The notes beneath the pieces were generated by a model. That model was not told the DNA's origin, ran no database searches, and saw only the letters and a program-made list of their open reading frames with translations. A stretch of DNA of 64,000 nt from Cristatella mucedo (lineage: Eukaryota > Bryozoa > Phylactolaemata > Cristatellidae). Numbering within the stretch: the stretch's first letter is position 1; every line of letters starts with the position of its first letter. The stretch covers positions 16,965,001-17,029,000 of the forward strand of contig WPIO01000001.1 of NCBI GenBank assembly GCA_009760855.2, read 5' to 3'. Position numbers and translations under genes: made by a program. Below, in pieces: positions 46,455-58,659 of the stretch.

Positions 46455-46605
46455 CTAATAATAATTCATTTATATAGCGCCCCAAGAGAACTTAATCTCT
46501 ATTCAGGCGCTTCACATTTGCCTCAGGGCTCGAGCCCACGACCTCAGTCAGACCTTGGTCGGGGCGAGCACCTTTACCGCTAGACCAAACCAGCTCCACA
46601 GTGCT
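46455..46605 (-). mobile_element. tRNA-derived SINE with family A LINE tail (type I, best copy)
   Basis: Minus strand: TGGTTTGGTCTAGCGGTAAA (box A), GGTCGTGGGCTCGAGCCC (box B), GAGGCAAATGTGAAGCGCC, then AGAGATTAAGTTCTCTTGGG and GCGCTATATAAATGAATTAT. The last part is the 3' hairpin and tail of LINE family A (hairpin at 46477-46510). A tRNA promoter fused to a LINE 3' end is the standard SINE structure. Transcribed by RNA polymerase III if active. Confidence 0.85.
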
Positions 46606-47759
46606 GTTGGTTTACGAATCCCCATCGGCTTGGCGAGACAACCAGGATAACAGTACTATTTCTAATCTGCAAGCACTTCCCGTTGTAAAACTTCCTGAGA
46701 CAAGTACTATGTGCTACCAGCCTTATACTCAAATACGTAGCGTCCAATGAAAGCACCGGGTTTTACCACCCAGAGAATCTCGTGTCTATAGTGGCAAGGC
46801 TGGAATTGCGATCATAGGATTGCTGGCTAGTTTTTATTTTCCATCTCATAGCAGGAGATAGAACCAAACCTTCGTCCATCATCATTTCGTTATTACTGAC
46901 TAACGGCAGCATGCTAAATAAGTCCAACTATGTCTGATATTAAATGTTCGCAGCTCCCTAATTGTAACAGCTAGGAATCAATTAAGCAATGATCCCTCTA
47001 TGGTCAAGGCGGCAATTAAGCCGAAGCCATGCAATAGGTGGTGAATATAGTGCTGTAGGAGCTGACCTTGGCATTTGAGATAAGTTGTGCGTCGCCTCAT
47101 TGAGCCTTACGAGAGTTTTTATACGTCGGGGCCGCTATTGAACTCCTGTAGCCCTCCGTCAGGGCCAAATTGACAACTCGACGCTATTGATACGAATTTT
47201 TGAAGTTAAACTATGTTCGCCCGTCGTTGCTGCCGTGTTCTGCTACTGTTGGCGTACCTGAATGCATCTCTGCTCTACCTTCGAGTCAAAAGCCGCCATT
47301 TCAAGGCTCAGAGCTTGACCGGCATGCCTCACGCTAGCGGGTTGACCAGAATTATATTTGCTATTAAGTTCTGTCTCACCACACCCGCATTTAGAACGAT
47401 AGCAATGCTCATATGTTTTACTGTCTTTTAATACAGCTATAGAGGTCAGACACCCCATATAAAAAAGTGCAACTTCTTAAATTATATTTAGCGCATATGC
47501 TTGATACCGATATATGCATATACTTACTTCTACGTATTCCTCGACCAAGCGGAATAGGAAGGTGCTTGGCTGGGGAGCTTTCTAGAGCCCGCATTGGAGT
47601 TCAAGGCGGCTTTTGATGCACATATAATAGCCATCACACTTTGTCTCACACAAACAGAAAAGGGGGAATAACTTCTGAACCGGAATCGGGAGAACTGTCA
47701 AGGAAGAAGATGGCTCGGAAAGGGTCATTTTAAGATGATATAAGGAGCTAGCAATAATA
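46606..47759. other. Unique spacer, nothing recognised
   Basis: Frames up to 72 codons (47213-47431 plus) lack known domains. A short hydrophobic N-terminus (VLLLLAYLNASLLYL) occurs in that frame, but nothing else supports a gene. Confidence 0.4.
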
Positions 47760-47761
47760 TT

Positions 47762-49500
47762 ATCAAATAATAATACACTTTATGAAGCGCCCTCAGAAAA
47801 TTCAACCTCCTTCTGGGCAATTTTCATTTGCTGGAAAGGAAGCACGATCGAATGGTTAGCGGTTGCATGCTCAATAAACAACAAGAATAACAATATCAGG
47901 GGTGACATGCACAGCTTCAGCATGCAAGCATGGGTAGTGGCAGCATGCACAGTTTCAGCGCCCAACACCTCATAAAGGTCGAATTATAGAGACCCCACTA
48001 AATGCTGTCCTAAATAGGTGTGTTCTTAAGTTCTTTTTAAATGTCGTCAAGTCAGTGGATGTTCTGACGCAAGTCGGGAGTGAGCTCATGGCTTTGGGAG
48101 CATACAAGCTAAATGCACGGTCTCCAAAAAATTTCAGGTTTGTACGAGGTATTGGTAAACTGTTGGATTCCGAAAAGCGGGTGGTACGATGTTTGCCCTG
48201 GTGGGGAAGTAAATCTGAGAGATAGGCTGGAGCCAAAGAATGAAGTGACCTAAAAGTGAGTGACAAAACTTTGAAGTTGATCCGTTGCTTGACTAGTAGC
48301 CAGTGCAGGTCGGCGAGAAGTGGAGTAATGTGGCAACTGCGACGCTCACGACAGACAAGCCTAGCTGCCGAGTTTTGCACCAGCTGCGATCGCCTGATCG
48401 CACATGCTGGTAGGCCAGTAAGCAGTGAGTTGCAGAAGTCGAGACGAGATGTCACGAATGCATGGACCAACTTAGTCGTGGTATCCTTATCAAAACAAGC
48501 CCGAATTTTAGCAATGTTATTAAGCAGAAAATAGGCAGATTTGACTGTGGAGCTGATATGGTCGTCTAACGAGAGGTCAGTTAGAAAAAAGGACACCTAG
48601 ATTTCGAGCTGATTCAGCAGGAGATATGCTGGAAGAGCCAATTTTGAGCGTCAGCCTTCCCAATTTCTGAATCACACTGGGTTTGCCCATAACTAGTAAG
48701 TTAGTTTGATCATCATTAAGTTGTAGAAAATTTGTTGCCATCCATGTGCGGATGTCATCAATACATGCAGCAAGTGAGTTGAGAGAATTCGAGGTGCTAA
48801 TGGCAAATTATTGATGTTAGTTTTGTATGGCAGCAAAAGGTCAATGCGTCGTAGAAGCAGGGCAGCGGGAATAGGGTCCAAACAACTAGTTGTCGTCTTT
48901 GATTGGGATATGAGTTTCAGGACGACGTCACTAGTGACCTCTTTGAATGTAGACATTGAGGTGCTGCATGTAATTGAGGGACAGCATTCTAGGGGGAATG
49001 CTGCCATCTTAGGATAGACTCCCTGGTCTTGTCTATCCTGTTGACAAAGAAGCTAGAACAGCGATCAGCTAGGTCGTCACAGGGATCGTTACGTAAGGAG
49101 CTAACCTGGGAGTGGTTGAAGAGATGATTTGTCGTCGACATAAGCTTTTATGGATAGTGTATTGGTGATACAACAATTTTTTTTATAGAAGTTGGACTTT
49201 GCCTCTTTTAGGATCAATTGGTACGATATACAATAGTCCTGCATGCCCGTCGATGGACATTCAGTCCTGATCTTTTCTTTATACTTTTTCAAGCTTGTGC
49301 TTGGTAGACCTAGCTAGTTTAATGTCTGTAGTAAATTATAGGCCGTCTGGACAAAGGCGTACAGTGAGCTTTTTCAGGTGCTAGTTTCGTGTTATATCAA
49401 TCTACCAATGATGATGGGTCGGAATAGGGATTGAGCAGAAGAGGCGAAACAGATATCCTCGCAAGGACAGCATCGATGTCAAGGGTCATTCGGTTTCGTG
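47762..49500 (-). mobile_element. LINE family A, longest copy, RT core deleted
   Basis: Minus-strand non-LTR retrotransposon of L2/CR1 type. From 5': a degenerate endonuclease-RT linker (about 49500-49050, with RCSSFFVNRIDKTRES); the RT N-terminal block at 49007-48800 with CLDPIPAALLL (matching SLDPLPTWLLK); a jump at about 48792 into LAACIDDIRTWMATNFL-like sequence; then an open 208-codon RT C-terminal frame (48596-47970) with KLVHAFVTSRLDFCNSLLTG, HITPLLADLHWL, YLSDLLPHQGKHRTTRF and APKAMSSLPTCVR. The YADD palm region is missing. The 3' UTR has ATGGTTAG-type repeats and a decayed hairpin at about 47786-47822. Non-autonomous, yet its C-terminal frame is the most intact in the window. Confidence 0.88.
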
Positions 49501-49559
49501 ACTCACAGGTGATTTTAGAGGAGCAGGAGGGCACACATTGTAGACTGAATGAGATCTGC

Positions 49560-50580
49560 ATGTGGTGAGATAAGCAGGATTTGGTAATAAATAAAGTCTA
49601 TCATGACAGGGCCTATGTGCCGGTTCTCCTAGATTTCTCTATATCATTGAACGCAATTGACCCCCAGATCCGACTGGAACGTCTTTCGACTTGCCTATGA
49701 ACTACTGATGTGGTGATCAACTTGGTTAGGTACTGCCTCAACAAGATATGTCAATTTGAAGATACAACTACCTGTCTTATCGGGAAAACTTTTAAATTAT
49801 GATACAAAATGGGTTTCGATCGTAGATCTTCTATTGTCACTATTTAGACCCTCCCTTTGGCCGGTGTGTACATCAAACATAATCTTGTCGGCCGCCTCCA
49901 ACCCGAAGAAACTAAACTCTACCTATCCTTGGACCTTTCAAGTCCCAGTACTTTATCTGGATAATCTAGCTTTTCTGTGGTCTGCATCGCTGAAATTCAC
50001 TCTTGGATAGTTTCTAATTGTCCAAATATTTTCGATGAGAAGAATAAATTGATAGCTGTGGTTGAACTTAGCTGCATCCATAAGTTGGAACATATCCCCT
50101 TCAAGATATAGCCTTATCTAGCGCTACTCCAGCAACGTTGCCCGTCATCTTAGCGTGTCTAAAAAAACTACTCGCCATCAGATTAGCATACTGCCCCCAT
50201 TCTCAATCCGTGTGAATATCGTGTGTATATCAAGCAACAAATTAGCTCCGAGCTTTTATCATCTGCCTGCACAGGTTGCTTCACTCGCTTGAACCATTTT
50301 AATCATCCAACCTCCTTGTTCCTCCAGCTTGATGTAGCACCTCCTCGGCTTCCAGGTATCTTTCCGTTTCCCGACTCAGTTAAAATCTGCTGTTGGTAGA
50401 ACCTCAGTTAGCACGCACCCTGAATCTGCAGCTCGCTTGTGAACATAGTTACCAACTGCGTTGACTGTGCATGAGTATAAGTCTTAGCTAAAGACGCACC
50501 TGTTCTTCTTAGCCTTCCTTTCTTCCACTTGTCTTGTTTGTTGCCGTATTTATCGTATGCTTGCTTGTGCATTATGCTGT
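49560..50580 (+). mobile_element. LINE RT-core remnant, opposite strand
   Basis: Plus-strand frames read VPVLLDFSISLNAIDPQIRL (about 49620-49680; compare VLINISAAFDTIDSYVLLER in the 62.6-kb copy), then TLPLAGVYIKHNL (about 49850-49890) and TKLYLSLDL (about 49910-49940), where YADDTQLYLSF is expected; the catalytic aspartates are gone. Downstream sequence is too mutated to assign. Confidence 0.6.
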
Positions 50581-50599
50581 GCATATGACTAACTAAGGG

Positions 50600-51170
50600 G
50601 AGGGTTCGGAGGTCCTACGAAAAGAGCAGTGTGTTTTCTTTTTCGTGCTTACCCTAGAGCACGAATTCTTGTCACCAGCTTGTGGCTATTACTGGTTTTG
50701 CGACGAGCAGTTGAGGACACCAACCGTATCGAATCCAAGTTTTTTCATTTACCTCTAGGTCCATTTATTTGTTTGGCACCAGCCTACCTATATGAACTAC
50801 TTCCAAATCAGGCTAGGCATTTGAAAAAACCCTCTTCTAACTCAAGTTGTTTCACGTGCCTCAACCGACCTTAAATCGGGTGGAGACCGTGAATTGCGTT
50901 GAGTTACGCTCAAGCACCAAACTGAATCCTTACTGATGCCATGGTACATTCTATACAAAACCTAAAATGAACCTGCTTCTCAGAGAATTTGATGAATTCA
51001 TGTGAATCCCATTTCTGTGTTTATGCGTGCTGACGATTCATGTCTTATTGCAAACCATATTTACGTAGTTCTATAACTTACTTATGTAATGTCCCCGGAA
51101 TGAGATTTAGCTTTCTGACGGCGAAATAGAAATGCCTTAGTATTGTTATTATTATTATAATTAAAAACAG
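50600..51170 (+). mobile_element. LINE family C remnant, RT C-terminus and 3' end
   Basis: PFICLAPAYLYELLPNQARH (about 50757-50818) matches SLAPAYLSDLLPHQGKH of better copies. The 3' end CCGGAATGAGATTTAGCTTT with GTTATTATTATTATAAT at 51145-51165 is shared with the copy ending near 10.68 kb. Confidence 0.75.
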
Positions 51171-52490
51171 GGCAATGGATTTTGAGTCTTATACTGAGCT
51201 TGACTTATCTAACTGCTACTAGCTATTTTCCACCACGTGCTACCGGGCATAACTTGCCAGGGTATTTAGTAGCAATGCAAGTGCGGTGGGCATGGAAAAT
51301 ACACAAATTTATGCCATTTTATGCTGACTACAAACATAATCGTATGCAGAAGCGAGATGTATGCCGGCTAGAGGACCAATTTGTAATGGCACCACTGAGC
51401 AGCAGTTTTTACTCCTCTTTAATGGATCAAAATCACAATTCCTTCAGCGCATCATACTGATCTTATCTGACGAAGATCGGACATCAAATAATGTACCCTG
51501 GTGGTTTAACGTTAATGCGATGGGAGCTAGATCTTCCCACAGCTTATAAGCCGTCTTAGAAAATATCATGCTATGAGCTACAATTCCTTAACCGCAGCGA
51601 ACTCTAGGAGCTAGCGCTCGTAGGACAGCTTGGTTGACAGAAGCTAACACATGTTTCCGGCAGCTGCAGCTGAGCTAGAAAGCTGCCGTCATAAGGATTG
51701 TTAGGTGTTGCATTTCCTAAAACGGCTAAGTCAAGCGTATAACAAGAAAACCTACTTAATTATCTTTTTCAACTATTTCCAAGAGTAACTAACTTGAAAA
51801 ACCGGCTACAAATAATTATCAATGATATCTAAATTTCTTAGGTTTGGCATCGAGTGCAGCACAGCTTATGGAAAGAACCGAGGTCGTAAGGCAAGGTGGA
51901 TCTAAGATTCACTAGATTTTCTAAAAGAGCACTCCTTAATCGGGAAGGTACCCAAAGATTATATTCTCAAACATGATTTTATACATCCAAAGCGTTTGCA
52001 TTTGAGGAGTTAGTGCAAGCTGTACATTGGCTATTCGACACAATTTGTTGCTAAGCTTTCTATTTTTTTATGTAGTGTAAAAATTGATCTGCAAAAAGCA
52101 TGAACTTGAAGAATTAGCTTTTTGCAAGAGGAGCAGTGAGAACATTATCAAAGCGGTTGCTAGCCGGGCGTGACATGGGGAGGGTGTACGATTGGTCGAT
52201 CGGGGATTTCCGGTTGCACAAAACTAGACTGCCAATTTTAAACAAAGCCCGAGAAGGACTGAAGCCCCTCGTACCGTCGAATTGGTAAGCTTGCGTTTAG
52301 CACCACATTGACGTACGCAACTGACAGTAAATTTATCTGAAATAATTTTATTATTTTAAGCATTCGTAAATCGTGAGAGAATCCAAAAAAACAGTCCCTG
52401 AATACTAAGTCGACTTGCAGCTTGAGTCTTCTAGGGTAACGGAACTTTAGTCCTGCAAAGGATAGCAGGGGTGAAGAAGGCAATTATGAG
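51171..52490. other. AT-rich spacer, nothing recognised
   Basis: A 92-codon frame at 51182-51460 has no known domain. Confidence 0.45.
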
Positions 52491-52493
52491 CGA

Positions 52494-52865
52494 CAGCAGT
52501 GGTGGCGGCGGTGGCGGCACCGGCAGCAGCAGCGGGAGATGCACGAGAGGCAGCAGCAGCAGAAGCAGGTGCAGGCGCTGGCAGGAGCAGCGGTGGCAGT
52601 AGCAGAGGTAGCAGCAGGAGTGGCAGCAGCAGTAGCGGCGGTGGCGCTGGTGGCTGCGTTGGCGGCACCAGCAGCAGCATGAGTAAACGTACGAGCAGAA
52701 GCACAGACAGGAGCAGGAGCAGGGACAGTAATCAAAACAGCAGGACCAGGAACATGAGCAGCAGGAGCAGGAGCAGGTGCAGGAGGAGGAACAAAAGCAG
52801 CAGGAGCAGGACCGGCCGGAGCAACACGAGCAGGAGTAGGAGCAGGAGGAGCAGCACAAGTAGGC
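52494..52865. repeat. GCA/GGA low-complexity block
   Basis: About 370 bp of degenerate trinucleotide-type repeats: GGTGGCGGC then GCAGCAGC, GCAGGAGCAGGAG and AGCAACACGAGCAGGAG. Open frames cross it on both strands (plus 134 codons Ser/Arg/Gly-rich; minus 168 and 142 codons Cys/Ser- or Ala/Pro-rich), as expected for stop-free GCA repeats. It is isolated in AT-rich DNA. A real low-complexity exon cannot be excluded, but nothing supports one. Confidence 0.85.
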
Positions 52866-52929
52866 AGGCGCCTGTCCGAGACTCGAGCGCCTCGGAGGGT
52901 TAGTGTAGCCACTGGTGGCGCGACACAAA

Positions 52930-53450
52930 GGAATCAAGCTGGTGAATAAAACGCATTAAGGAAGGCTTAAGAGACAAGTTGTTTGCTGACAAGAGTTTGG
53001 TGGGTCGAGTGCTTGCAGAGAAGGATTAGTTCTTGCCGAGTATTTGCCCTGCCCAAGCTGAAAAGAAAGCAGCACTGTGGCGAAATGCCCACCTCAATTG
53101 GCCCGCACTGCAATAGCACACCACTTTATCCAGAGCTAAGCAGAAACCGCGAAAATACTTCAGATTCTTTTGTGCTGCCGCCGATAAAAATGGAGCCCTT
53201 TAAAAGAGAGCCTAGACCGAGATTTGGATGCCGAGACCAGGTCGCTGATGTACGGCTTCAGCTCCCTCGGCAAACCCTATGGTACGCGTTTATCCCTAAA
53301 TCATACAAGCAAGTGCTCAGTCGATACATTTATCTCACATGTAAAAATTAACCTACGTCTGCCCAGCCCGAGGCTTTTGCACAAGCAATCGTGAAAGTTG
53401 CAGCTTAGGTCAAAACAGTAGATCGCGTTGACATTCAATGGGGAGGGAGA
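52930..53450. other. Spacer with an unassigned 122-codon frame
   Basis: The plus frame 52983-53351 has no recognisable domain. Nothing else seen. Confidence 0.35.
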
Positions 53451-53454
53451 ATAA

Positions 53455-53540
53455 TGCCACCTAAAAGGGCAGCTCTGATATATTCTAGACCCTCATCTAA
53501 CCAGTTCAAATCCCTCTCGCCTTAGGCTGACATAGGCTAA
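53455..53540 (+). mobile_element. Possible SINE head (tRNA-like)
   Basis: AAAAGGGCAGCTCTGATAT (box A-like) is followed about 30 bases on by CCAGTTCAAATCCCTCTCG (good box B core GTTCAAATCC). No second copy was matched. Confidence 0.35.
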
Positions 53541-56477
53541 TTAATCCTACTGAATTGATCACAGTATTGATTAGTGACCAGTGACCATGGACCCTTGGCG
53601 GAGTGAGAAGCAATACACTAGGGATGCCACACGGAGCAGCCGTGCAAGTGGGAGTGAATGCTAATGCCCCTTGGAATCTGCCTGAAAGGGTAAGCCAGCT
53701 GCCTTGCTCCGGATACGCCCTATCCAGCCTTCCAATGGGTAGTTTTCCTGCAAGGTCAAGGCTTAGTCCAAAGTCCAGTTCATTGCTATAGTTCTGAACG
53801 AAACTTGAAGTGGCCACTGATTGGTGCAAAATGTTTTCGCTGTGAACATGAAACATGGTCTCAAGAAATAGTGTCATAGTTTTTCCCGAGAGAGACCACC
53901 GTGGCACTAATGCGAGCTATTGAGCTATCTACCAGTCGTGTCAAGTATTTCTTTAACTAGGTGGGAACCTGTCAAAAAAACAGCGCCACAAGTTCATTCT
54001 AGTAAAAATTTGGGATGCATTGTGGGGGTTGTAGGATTCAATTAGTAGCCGATCTCAGATCTTGAACAATTTGATATACTAGCTAAAAATATGGAAATGT
54101 ATTTCTTATTCATTCTCAAATTCATAAGGCGTTTTTCAAACAACCTTAACATTTTTACGCAGGATCTAAATTTGCTCACCGTGAAGTTGAGCACCACTGC
54201 TAAAAAGTAAAAAAAATTCAGTACCTTAGAACTCTGCTCGAAGTGCTGGTCGTACATGCTGCAACGAACGCACATGAAACCGCGACGTTTTACTCCACTC
54301 CTTACGCTGCAAGTACAGGACTCACATCAGTGCTTATACTTGCCGAAGAAGGTTAATATTGGTGAATAAGTGAACGTTTAGGTGCTGTACCAATGCTCAC
54401 TAGTACACAAGCCATTGTGGAACCCAGAAGGAACGAAGAGCACCCTCGACCTTAAGGTAACAGGTCTAAATTCATTGAATAGACAAGTCTAATCGACGGC
54501 AACGGTGGATTAAATGCATCCAGCAACAGCAGTGGTGCACAGCAACTCTTGAACGACGCCCAGCGCACCGCTGGAATGCTGACTAGCTCAGAGTTTCGGA
54601 TGCAACTTCAGGTTGGCACAGAGCCTGAAGCTTAACTGTTGTCTGGCTCAAAGCCAAGAGCAAAAGTGACTTAGTATTGCATGAATCCGGCGTTTTCACC
54701 TCGCAACCCTGGATTATGCCATAAATGGCTACCAGTCATTAAAGTTCCGGAACATGGAAAAACCTTCGGTCGTCAAAAACTGAATTATCTAGCCCGCCAC
54801 CACTTTGATTTGCAAACTAAATAGGAAGACACAATTTAAATGACGACCAGACTTTTATCATACCATACATTTATTTACGAGGCTTTCTATTAAGGCCTCG
54901 AGTTGATCACAAAGCCGTCTATAAGTGATCTCCAAAACACATATTGCACATTCCTAAAAATAAAGCTATGCCAGCTAATCTACAACGCCTCACTTGAACC
55001 CACCGAGGCAAGATGCGATTACATTTCCATGTAGAAACCTGAAATTAATCTACTATGCAAAATGTACGTCTATGTAAAGAAGTGGGGTGAGCTGGTCTAC
55101 TTGGCCGATCAAAAATTCGTTAAAGCAGGAATATTAAACCAATTTTAGCAGTCAATGCACTCATCTAAAGGTCCACAGCCAATCTGCATTATGTGATAGG
55201 CAATGCCTAAAATGATTATTATCAAGCGTATAGTATTATTTATAAATATCAAAGTACACTATGTATTTTGTATTTTGCCGCTAATCTATGGTTATAGAAG
55301 AGGTAGAACAGAGGGGTTAGCTTTGGATTTTCTAGGCATTTATTTTACCACAATTAAGTCACTATGTGTTGCACGATTGCCCTCTTTCACTATGCAATGC
55401 CGCCTGCAGCTAAGATAAAAACTCTGCGAAAGAATACAGCAGGAAGGTTAATCTGAAAATCTTGACAACATGGATAGTTTCATTTTCTTTTCAAGTGAAA
55501 ACCGAAACAGTAGGAACCCACACGGCTGAATTAACTAGATTTTTCAGATCAATATTAATAAAATAACCCGATGTAACCATCTTGAAGGAGGTTCAAGGAA
55601 ATGCTGAAGCCCAATACTATCTGAGGCAGCCGTACAGGGAGATGTGCGATCTAATGTTTCTAATGATTCTAGTGTTATTTACATACAATACTATCTATGC
55701 TCCAAGCCTAATTTTAAAATTAAATTAAATAAATCTAAGGACAGGCTTACGGTGTTGTTAAAGCCTTACCTCATGGACCGTCATCATCCGAACAACTTTT
55801 TAATCTCACTAAATTGCCTTAAAAGACGTGCAGTGTAGCAGGGGCTATCATTTAATTTCTGTTAAGCTATTTTTCAATGCTTTTCTCTTGAGCTACTTTT
55901 ACATTTTATGCATCAATCTACCATGTACGACTATATAAATGAACTGTACTTATATGTACGGTACTTATAGAACTCATTGGTTTTACTTATGGATTTTAAG
56001 GCCTACACGGCTTTCGGTCCTGCTATTTTTATCTTTAAGCTATAGTCTTGACCTTAAACCACATGTCAGTGCACCAAGAGTCATTGTTGAGCTGATGAGA
56101 GATCTCCCAAGCTTCGTTCGTTCTCTATTGGGTTGAATTTAATTTTACCTAAGCCCAATGCGAAAAGAAAGAACAGTAGTTACAGTAGCTCGGCCCCTCG
56201 GTCGGACCCTCGTGAATCTCCTCGGACGCACCGCCTCGATGTGAGCCGACTTTCAGAGGTGAACCCTCTCAGAGAGTGCTGACCCTACTAGGTACCATTG
56301 AAGATTGTAGACTTTCAGGGGACAATATGCAAGCTAAAAGTCTGATAAATAATTTTGTGAGAGTCAAAGCCTGAGTGAGCTTTATATAGAGCTAGTTTTG
56401 ATTTTTTTTAATGCAACTCGGGCTTTTTTTGTTAATCATCACCGAGCGGAGTTCGCGGTTTCGAGATTTCATGATTT
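53541..56477. other. AT-rich spacer, nothing recognised
   Basis: Nearly 3 kb without a credible gene or recognised repeat. Frames are short and stop-rich, and the 133-codon minus frame at 53506-53907 has no known domain. Confidence 0.45.
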
Positions 56478-56598
56478 GGAGGTCACAAACTGGAGCTAAC
56501 ATTCTGGGGTCATAATCTGTGGGTCGCAAACTGAAGGCTCATTATCTGGGGTCATAGTCAGGGGGTTATGACCCGGTGTCATTATCAAGGATCGTAGC
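56478..56598. repeat. Degenerate 42-bp tandem repeat, about 3 units
   Basis: Units 56478-56519 and 56520-56561 share GGTC(A/G)CAAACTG and TCTGGGGTCATA at the same offsets. A third, more diverged unit follows to about 56598 (GGGGTTATGACCC...GTGTCATTATC). Confidence 0.65.
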
Positions 56599-56744
56599 GA
56601 CAGAGACAATTTTTCGCAGCAGTCCTTGATTACTGCGCCCCCTGGAAAAATGCTGCAAGCTTGCGTGTTTATGTTAATTGGGAGATTTATTGCGGCATAA
56701 GAGAGTTTTTAGCTAATATCCCTCGTGCTGTCAGTGGGGTAAAC

Positions 56745-56830
56745 AGAATTACCCGCTGGAAGACATGAATCTGCAATCTGGGCTGTTAAGTGCAAGCGCT
56801 TGACCAGTGAAATTCGACGAACTTCGGTGT
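56745..56830 (-). mobile_element. Possible tRNA-derived SINE, third type
   Basis: Minus strand CACTGGTCAAGCGCTTGCAC, TTAACAGCCCAGATTGCAG, ATTCATGTCTTCC: box A-like, anticodon-arm-like and decayed box B-like pieces in tRNA spacing, related to the 40.44-kb series. Confidence 0.4.
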
Positions 56831-58655
56831 TCGAGAGCACCGACTCTCAAGCTCTCATGGCGGCAAGACAAAGGGCAACCTCCTTGAGTAAAGATAAGAT
56901 ATGGAAAGCTTTTATTGACCGGATCTTCAATTGAATGCACAAAAGGTCTAAAATATCGTTTCCGACTTTTATCACCACCTTCATTGAATTTTTATAATTA
57001 AAGTTTCAGCTAACAACTTGTCTGTTCTGCTCAGCTACCGCTGCAGCCCAGCGAAAGTGTCTTTTCTTTAGCGTGCTTCGGATGTGTAACCCTAAACGAT
57101 TCAGTGCATATTACTAATTAGGGTCCAGCTGACTGGTGGCCCCGAGGCTCATCGTTTTTTGGATTTAGCATGTTGGTACAAGCATGAAAATTTGTGCTGT
57201 ATATAATTTTTACTTTTCTAGTTTTAAAGCTGTGGGACTAGAATTTCTTCTCCAAGGGCCCTACACACAAATTTTTATAATAATTTAGGCATCTTCGACG
57301 CACGGAAGGCGTCAACAGAAACGGTGACTTAAAATCGTGGCTAATGAGCTTGTTTCTAGACTTTAGGCACTTCAAAGCCTAACAAAAAAACATTTTGCAC
57401 CATAATTTTAAGTGTCCGTATTGACAAAATAAGTGTGTGTAGCAGTCTTCTTATTTTTCAATTAATCCGTAATTTAAGGTGGAGCAATTTCTTGGACTGC
57501 CTTCTTGCATCGCTGGATAGTTATTGCATAATGTAAATTGGGATGATTCCGTGTATGTGTATTTTAAATTATGTACTTGCATTATTTATGCTACTGAAGA
57601 ACAACAAGAATAATTTCTAAACTTAAAGTTATAAATATTTTATAGACAAAGAACTAGCGAAGCCATACACATATTCAGTGCAACAGGCACGACATAGCAT
57701 GCACACTCAATGTCTGATTATTTATCTTCAGAAACTCAAGTGGCTACGTAGAGTAACTTTTATTACAGCTAATATCAACAAAAACCAGCAATATCTGTTG
57801 ATACAGCAAACGATAAGGTGCCGCTATATAACTAAGCTTCCTATGTACCCCCTGGTCGATTCCCACTTCACGAAAGTGGGCCCACGTGCTGGGATTTTGC
57901 GTTCGTAAAAAACAGTTTGTAGTTCATTCGGACAGAAGTTTCTGAAAACTCGTTGAGCTTCTTAGTCTCGCAAGGATTGAATGAGATAATTTTTCTATCG
58001 CAAACAAAATGTTTCAGGTTGCTTGAACACAATTTAAGCTGTGTGCTCAGCCTCATTGAAAAGTTGAAGCTATCAAATTAAATAGTCTGATCAATTGAAA
58101 GAACTATTTAGGCCAAGCTCTATTTTAGTTCCAAACAAAAAAGAAACTGAAGCAGCCAGTAGGCTTTCAGAACCTTCGTAATTAGCACAAGGCCTAGCAT
58201 CACACTGGGTAGCTATGCAAGTCAAAGTGGTGGAATCCCAGTCTTTCAATCGCTTTGCTACGTGTAGTCGGGCGGCTGATTAAGCCATAGTAAGAGGTGA
58301 CGAAACTGCGTGTGCCCCTGAAAATGGAGGGTATGTAGGGATTGGTCTTGGGCAAAAACAGGCATTTTGGAAGCTGAAGCTCTTTTTTAGCCTCGCATTT
58401 AATGAAACATATAGAAAGTCGCAGAATATAAAATGCTTTGCCTGACATGACCAGCACATTATTGGCTTCATGAAGAGGTTAGGACACATCTGATCGCTGT
58501 AGTAATTTTAATATATGGTTTTCCAATGATAGCTATAAATAGGGTCTTGCATCGTACAGGAAATCGTGATAAGCTACCAGTAATGGTGAAAATTACAGCA
58601 TTTTAAAAAGATATCCAAGGTGTGGGCGTGCGTCACTCTCTTTATAGCCGACAGT
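56831..58655. other. AT-rich spacer, nothing recognised
   Basis: Only a small hairpin, CCACTTCACGAAAGTGG, at about 57865-57881 was noticed. No supported gene. Confidence 0.45.
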
Positions 58656-58659
58656 ATTG

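Noticed and set aside
52431-52937. 168-codon Cys/Ser-rich minus frame that looks keratin- or metallothionein-like
   Set aside because: Cysteines come from TGC in the complement of GCA repeats; the other frames are equally open.
57860-57890. Box B-like GGTCGATTCCC beside a small hairpin
   Set aside because: No box A at tRNA spacing and no second copy found; probably chance.
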